From an uncultured Bacteroidales bacterium (lineage in GTDB: Bacteria > Bacteroidota > Bacteroidia > Bacteroidales > Bacteroidaceae), in NCBI GenBank assembly GCA_902763865.1, contig CACWTR010000003.1, positions 1 to 64,000 on the forward strand: a stretch of 64,000 nucleotides of DNA. The letters are read 5' to 3'. The notes below the pieces were generated by a model that saw only the letters and a list, made by a program, of their open reading frames with translations, did not search any database and was not told where the DNA came from. Positions 60,417-64,000 of this stretch are shown here, one piece after another. Each line of letters opens with the position of its first letter. The stretch's first letter is position 1. A program made the position numbers and the translations under genes.

Positions 60417-62258
60417 TTACATCCTTTCCGGCACTTCGATGCCGAGCAGTCCCATGCCGTTCTTGATGACCTGACCGACGGCTGCGGAGAGGGCGATGCG
60501 GAACTGGCGCTTCCGGGCATCCTCTTCGCGGAGCACGCTGAAGTCGTGGTAGAAACGGTTGTACTCGCTGGCCAGCTCGTAGCAGTAGTTGGCTATGCAG
60601 GAGGGGTTGTAGTCCTGCCCGGCCTGACGGACCGTGGTCTGGAAGTCCTGCAGCTTCTGTATGAGGCTGATTTCCCTTTCGGCAAGGGAAGCCCCCTCCC
60701 GACCTCCCCCAAGGGGGAGGAGATTGGCGGCCTTGCCGTTCCCCCCTCCTTGGGAGGGGACGGGGGAGGCCTCTTCCCACTTCCTCAGGATGCTGCGGAT
60801 GCGGGCGTAAGTATATTGGATGAAGGGGCCTGTGTTGCCGTTGAAGTCGATACTCTCCTCGGGATTGAAGAGCATGTTCTTGCGGGCATCAACCTTGAGG
60901 ATGAAGTACTTCAAAGCTCCCATACCCACGATGCGGGCTATCTCCTGCGCTTCCTCGTCGGTGATGCCTTCCAGCTTGTTCACCTTGTCGGCGCTCATCT
61001 GTCGGGCATCGGCCACCATCGTCTGGATGAGGTCGTCGGCATCGACCACGGTGCCTTCCCTGCTCTTCATCTTGCCGTTGGGCAGCTCCACCATACCGTA
61101 GGAGAAGTGGACGAGGTCCTTGCCCCACTTGAAGCCGAGCTTGTCGAGCAGGATGGAGAGGACCTGGAAGTGGTAGTTCTGTTCGTTGCCTACAACGTAG
61201 ATCATCTTGTCGATGGGATAGTCCTGGAAGCGGAGCTTGGCCGTGCCGATGTCCTGCGTCATATAGACACTGGTGCCGTCGGAGCGGAGCAGCAGCTTCT
61301 CGTCGAGCCCTTCCTTGGTGAGGTCGGCCCAGACACTGCCGTCGTCGCGACGATAGAAGAGGCCTTTCTCGAGGCCTTCCTCCACTTTCTCCTTGCCTTC
61401 CAGGTATGTCTCGCTCTCGTAGTATATCTTGTCGAAGCTGACGCCGAGGGCCTTGTAGGTCTCGTCGAAGCCGGCATAGACCCATTCGTTCATTTTGCGC
61501 CAAAGAGAGCGCACCTCGGGGTCGTTCTGTTCCCAGCGGACGAGCATCTCGTGGGCTTCCTTGATGAGAGGTGCTTCCTGCTTGGCCTGCTCCTCGTCCA
61601 TGCCTTGTGCCACGAGTTCGCGCACCTCCTCGCGGTAGTGCTTGTCGAAGGCCACGTAGTAGTCGCCGATGAGGTGGTCGCCCTTCTTGCCTGAGCTTTC
61701 CGGTGTCTCGCCGTTGCCCCATTTGAGCCAGGCGAGCATCGACTTGCAGATGTGTATGCCGCGGTCGTTGACGATGTTGGTCTTGACGACGCGGTTGCCG
61801 TTGGCCTCCATCACCTTTGCCAAGGCCCAACCCAGCAGGTTGTTGCGGACGTGGCCGAGGTGGAGGGGCTTGTTCGTGTTGGGGCTGGAGTACTCAATCA
61901 TCACCAAGGGACTGTCCTCGGTGACGGGTGTGAAGCCATAGCGCGGATTCTCGTATATTTCGCGGAGCACGTCTATCCATTGTTCGGAGCTGATGCTGAG
62001 GTTGAGGAAGCCTTTCACGGCATTGTATTTGCTGACCACTTCGGGCAGTTTCTCCTTCAGTGCCTCGCCTATCTCCTGTGCCGTCTGCTCCGGTGCCTTG
62101 TGGCTCATCTTCGTAAAGGGGAAGACGACGAGGGTGATTTGTCCCTCGAACTCGGGGCGTGTCTGCTGCAGCTGCACCATCTTCTCGGGCACAGGCTGGC
62201 CGTAGAGTTCCTCTGTAATCTGCATTACAGCCTCTGTTATCTTGTTCTCAATCTTCAT
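60417..62258 (-). CDS. argS: Arginyl-tRNA synthetase with an inserted repeat-encoded segment
   Basis: 613 residues. Charges tRNA-Arg with arginine. Class I motifs: the HIGH equivalent in SSPNTNKPLHLGHVRNN (~130) and the KMSKS equivalent GKMKSREGTVV (~395). The N-terminal additional domain and C-terminal DALR anticodon-binding domain (QDYNPSCIANYCYELASEYN) are present. Between RKWEEA and LIQKLQDF a G/P-rich segment of ~30 residues (near 493-525) is encoded by the palindromic element at 60672-60780 and looks inserted in frame at the edge of the DALR domain. It starts 21 bp past the toxin gene. Confidence 0.95.
   Translation of the reverse strand: MKIENKITEAVMQITEELYGQPVPEKMVQLQQTRPEFEGQITLVVFPFTKMSHKAPEQTAQEIGEALKEKLPEVVSKYNAVKGFLNLSISSEQWIDVLREIYENPRYGFTPVTEDSPLVMIEYSSPNTNKPLHLGHVRNNLLGWALAKVMEANGNRVVKTNIVNDRGIHICKSMLAWLKWGNGETPESSGKKGDHLIGDYYVAFDKHYREEVRELVAQGMDEEQAKQEAPLIKEAHEMLVRWEQNDPEVRSLWRKMNEWVYAGFDETYKALGVSFDKIYYESETYLEGKEKVEEGLEKGLFYRRDDGSVWADLTKEGLDEKLLLRSDGTSVYMTQDIGTAKLRFQDYPIDKMIYVVGNEQNYHFQVLSILLDKLGFKWGKDLVHFSYGMVELPNGKMKSREGTVVDADDLIQTMVADARQMSADKVNKLEGITDEEAQEIARIVGMGALKYFILKVDARKNMLFNPEESIDFNGNTGPFIQYTYARIRSILRKWEEASPVPSQGGGNGKAANLLPLGGGREGASLAEREISLIQKLQDFQTTVRQAGQDYNPSCIANYCYELASEYNRFYHDFSVLREEDARKRQFRIALSAAVGQVIKNGMGLLGIEVPERM
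60672..60780. repeat. G/C-rich palindromic element inserted in frame in argS
   Basis: Outer arms GGGAAGCCCCCTCCCG and CGGGGGAGGCCTCTTCCC enclose two perfect short hairpins (60703-60720 and 60743-60759, CCTCCCCCAAGGGGGAGG type). The same sequence style occurs in non-coding gaps nearby, so this copy appears to be a mobile or dispersed repeat that keeps the reading frame open. Confidence 0.75.
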
Positions 62259-62279
62259 GTCTGTTTTTATGTTTTTTTA

Positions 62280-62552
62280 TTATTCAAACAATTCTGAATG
62301 TGTACCGAGTCGTACCAGCTCGATGATGTTTCTTTCCTCGTCGAGCCATATCAGCAGGAAGTTGCCTTGCACATGACATTCCATGCATCCTTTGTACTGG
62401 CCGAGAAGCATGTGGGGCTTGTACCGGGCAGGAATGGGCTGTTCGTTAGCCAACATGTCAATTATCTGCCCTAAGGCTTCCAATTTTGCCGGTTGATGGA
62501 GATATCGCTTGAGGTCTTTCTTATACTGCCCCGACGGAAATATCTTCTTCAT
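62280..62552 (-). CDS. YafQ-type toxin (RelE superfamily mRNA interferase)
   Basis: 90 residues, normal for the family. YafQ cleaves mRNA on the ribosome. Visible motifs are SGQYKKDLKRYL, the short basic stretch ARYKPHMLLGQYKG, ECHVQGNFLLIW and the end LVRLGTHSELF with the likely catalytic histidine. The position that is Asp in E. coli YafQ (HxxxD) appears to be Asn here. The start lies inside the antitoxin gene (32-bp overlap), typical of a toxin-antitoxin operon. Confidence 0.9.
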   Translation of the reverse strand: MKKIFPSGQYKKDLKRYLHQPAKLEALGQIIDMLANEQPIPARYKPHMLLGQYKGCMECHVQGNFLLIWLDEERNIIELVRLGTHSELFE

Positions 62553-62808
62553 TTTCCTTCAATATAGCTTCAAACATTTCCTTTGCGCTGCCGTACAATT
62601 CGCTTTCGGGGTAGTCCTTTCTGTTCCTTGCTTCCTCGATGGCGGCCTTTGTCACCTGGTTGGGTTCGTCATAGACGACGTCGAGCAGGACGTTCTCCAC
62701 ATAGCTGTTCAGCGTGCAGTTCTCGCGTGCAGCTTTCCGCTTCAGCCCTTCGACGAGGTCGGTCCTGAGGCGGAACGATGTCGGCCTCCTTCTTACTGTC
62801 GTTGCCAT
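62521..62808 (-). CDS. Ribbon-helix-helix antitoxin (RelB/DinJ-like)
   Basis: 95 residues. The N-terminal RRRPTSFRLRTDLVEGLKRK looks like a ribbon-helix-helix DNA-binding strand and helix, followed by LNSYVENVLLDVV. The acidic C-terminal tail (KEMFEAILKENEED) would cover the toxin. Expected to neutralise the YafQ-type toxin and repress the operon. First gene behind the promoter at 62841-62871. Confidence 0.85.
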   Translation of the reverse strand: MATTVRRRPTSFRLRTDLVEGLKRKAARENCTLNSYVENVLLDVVYDEPNQVTKAAIEEARNRKDYPESELYGSAKEMFEAILKENEEDISVGAV

Positions 62809-62840
62809 ACCTTATTCTACATTATTTATAATACGCGCTG

Positions 62841-62871
62841 CAAAGGTAACAAAAAAAAAGCGAAGGACAAA
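62841..62871 (-). promoter_or_regulatory. Putative promoter of the toxin-antitoxin (and possibly argS) operon
   Basis: Minus-strand TTTG (62871-62868) and TACCTTTG (62848-62841) with a 19-bp spacer, ~33 bp before the antitoxin start. No other promoter-like sequence is obvious before argS. Confidence 0.65.
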
Positions 62872-63220
62872 GAAACTCGGGCACAAAAGAGGCGAGCGGC
62901 GGCAAAAGCAAAGGGAAACGCAGGGATAAGCAGATAATTTTTCACTTTTAATGCTTGCCGTGCGACCGCCTCCTGCTCGTCGGCATCAGCTACGACTGCC
63001 AGACAAAGCAGCACACTTGCAGGGTAGAACGCACGTAGCAGCAGGCAGAAAAGTTCCGCCCCGCGGCTCTTCCGGAATAAGTGCGAGGCATGATACAACA
63101 AAGGGGGGCGATGTCAAAACGAAGGAAGAAGAAAACACTGTGCCTTCTCCTCTCCTCTTTTTGACACCGCCCCCTTGAAATAAACTTCTATCGTCAGCTT
63201 TTTATGTCGCTGTATTCTTT
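62872..63220. other. Gene-free stretch with an imperfect inverted repeat
   Basis: About 350 bp with no credible gene. Arms at 63101-63119 and 63159-63177 match at 16 of 19 positions (GGCGATGTCAAAA against TTTTGACACCGCC) around a 39-nt loop. It may end the transcript of the barrel protein at 63221-63928 or be a repeat. Confidence 0.5.
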
Positions 63221-63928
63221 TTAGAACAGGAGAGAGAGTCTTGCCATGTGTGTCTTCGCCTGGTCAGGAGCTGTGAAGTTCAGATTGTAGCCGATAGCAA
63301 AACGCTTGTGCAGCTGGATACCGACACTGAAGTCAAGGCCGAAGTTGTGGGAGGTTCCTGTGCTTTTATACACTTTATAATATCCCAATGTATAGCCGAG
63401 GTTGAGGTCTGCATATCCTCTTATCCATTTCCAGGAAGGAGTGTAGCCGCGTGCTCCAAGCAACTTGAAGTTTACTACGCCGGACTCTTCCGGGCTATGG
63501 AAGCCGGACATGTAGGACACACCGATGATGTTCCATGCGATATAGGGATTGAACACCTTGCGGAGCTGCCAGCCAAGTCCCCAGCCATCGCCGATATAGA
63601 AGCTGAGTTCGTTGACGAACTTCTTCTCCTTGCCGTAACCTTCGTAGTAGGCATAGTCGCTACCGCCTCCACCAGCGGAGATGCCGGCGGCGCTGTCGCT
63701 GAATTTCTGCACCTCGCCGTTCTCGTACTTTACGGATATCAGGTTGGAGCGCCGTTCTGTGAATGTCGGTCCTTCCTGATTGTTGAACTTCTTGTACTTC
63801 ACCTCTGTGGGAGTTACCTCCAGCACCTTCACGTTTTCCACGTCACCGCCTCTGCGCACCAGGATGTCCTGGGCATTCACAGAGAGAGAGCTTGCTGCCA
63901 AGACAGCCATAAAGAGAAACTTTTTCAT
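63221..63928 (-). CDS. Outer membrane beta-barrel protein
   Basis: 235 residues with a signal peptide (1-20, ending SVNA, next QD). The first ~80 residues after cleavage carry a short soluble part with VRRGGDVENVKVLEVTPTEVKYKKF, seen in many Bacteroidota exported proteins. From ~100 on there are alternating amphipathic strands (NELSFYIGDGWGLGWQLRK, YADLNLGYTLGYYKVY, IGYNLNFTAP) ending in a strand with terminal Phe (MARLSLLF), the usual barrel-assembly signal. Cargo or role unknown. Confidence 0.8.
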   Translation of the reverse strand: MKKFLFMAVLAASSLSVNAQDILVRRGGDVENVKVLEVTPTEVKYKKFNNQEGPTFTERRSNLISVKYENGEVQKFSDSAAGISAGGGGSDYAYYEGYGKEKKFVNELSFYIGDGWGLGWQLRKVFNPYIAWNIIGVSYMSGFHSPEESGVVNFKLLGARGYTPSWKWIRGYADLNLGYTLGYYKVYKSTGTSHNFGLDFSVGIQLHKRFAIGYNLNFTAPDQAKTHMARLSLLF

Positions 63929-64000
63929 AATGATAAATAATTAGTAAAAAAATTAAACGTTAATGGTTTGTTGCTTGTCTGAATTGTCTGTACTTGTTCT

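Noticed and set aside
62826-63101. 91-codon minus-strand frame between the toxin-antitoxin pair and the barrel protein
   Set aside because: Its end overlaps the toxin-antitoxin promoter, the product has no family resemblance, and the DNA looks non-coding.
63101-63177. Insertion-sequence ends
   Set aside because: The 16-of-19 inverted repeat encloses only 39 nt, with no transposase or target duplication visible.

Overview
The window comes from the chromosome of a Bacteroidota bacterium, most likely a Prevotella-like member of Bacteroidales. Supporting signs are the recurrent TAnnTTTG promoter element (often with a TTG/TTTG about 19-21 bp upstream), the lack of Shine-Dalgarno leaders, a T9SS-like C-terminal tail on one secreted protein, a GH2 beta-galactosidase with a discoidin-like tail, an acetate/succinate CoA-transferase, DUF4271, and the cluster LOG-DUF4271-hemD-rnpA-yidD-tatD. 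No RNA genes, phage or insertion sequences were recognised.

Layout. 0.3-18.6 kb: three large secreted proteins, including two ~2,300-residue paralogues with 'FDGQGHT' repeat modules and a C-terminal dockerin-like pair, plus a membrane-anchored AraC-type regulator. 18.8-22.6 kb: coaD, parE and a GNAT-like protein. 22.8-27.9 kb: beta-galactosidase and a PfkB sugar kinase in one operon. 28.0-33.9 kb: an S24/LexA-like regulator, a HIRAN-like protein of unknown role, recQ and recJ. 34.0-42.0 kb: housekeeping genes (CoA-transferase, tatD, yidD, rnpA, hemD, DUF4271, LOG protein, metK, a U32-family protein). 42.4-60.3 kb: a sigma factor, then a surface-glycolipid locus with a late lipid A acyltransferase, nine glycosyltransferases, two hexapeptide acyltransferases, an MsbA-like ABC exporter and a sulfatase-fold membrane transferase. 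The middle of this locus (about 49.2-56.2 kb) is clearly more A+T rich than its flanks and carries a gene remnant, which suggests acquired and reshuffled DNA. 59.9-63.9 kb: RNase H, argS, a YafQ-type toxin-antitoxin pair and an outer-membrane barrel protein.

The most unusual signal lies between the genes. Many gaps hold short tandem arrays of two kinds. One kind has a 21-22 bp period, usually with dyad-symmetric units, and a different sequence at each place; the CTCGTGAGTC-type unit occurs at two distant loci and the TTTTC...GAAAA unit at three. The other kind has a 9-bp period, and at four loci begins at or beside a stop codon. Two long inverted repeats have arms that are themselves 9-bp ladders. 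None fits CRISPR, IS or ordinary terminators. A separate palindromic G/C-rich repeat family appears inside the argS reading frame as an apparent in-frame insertion.
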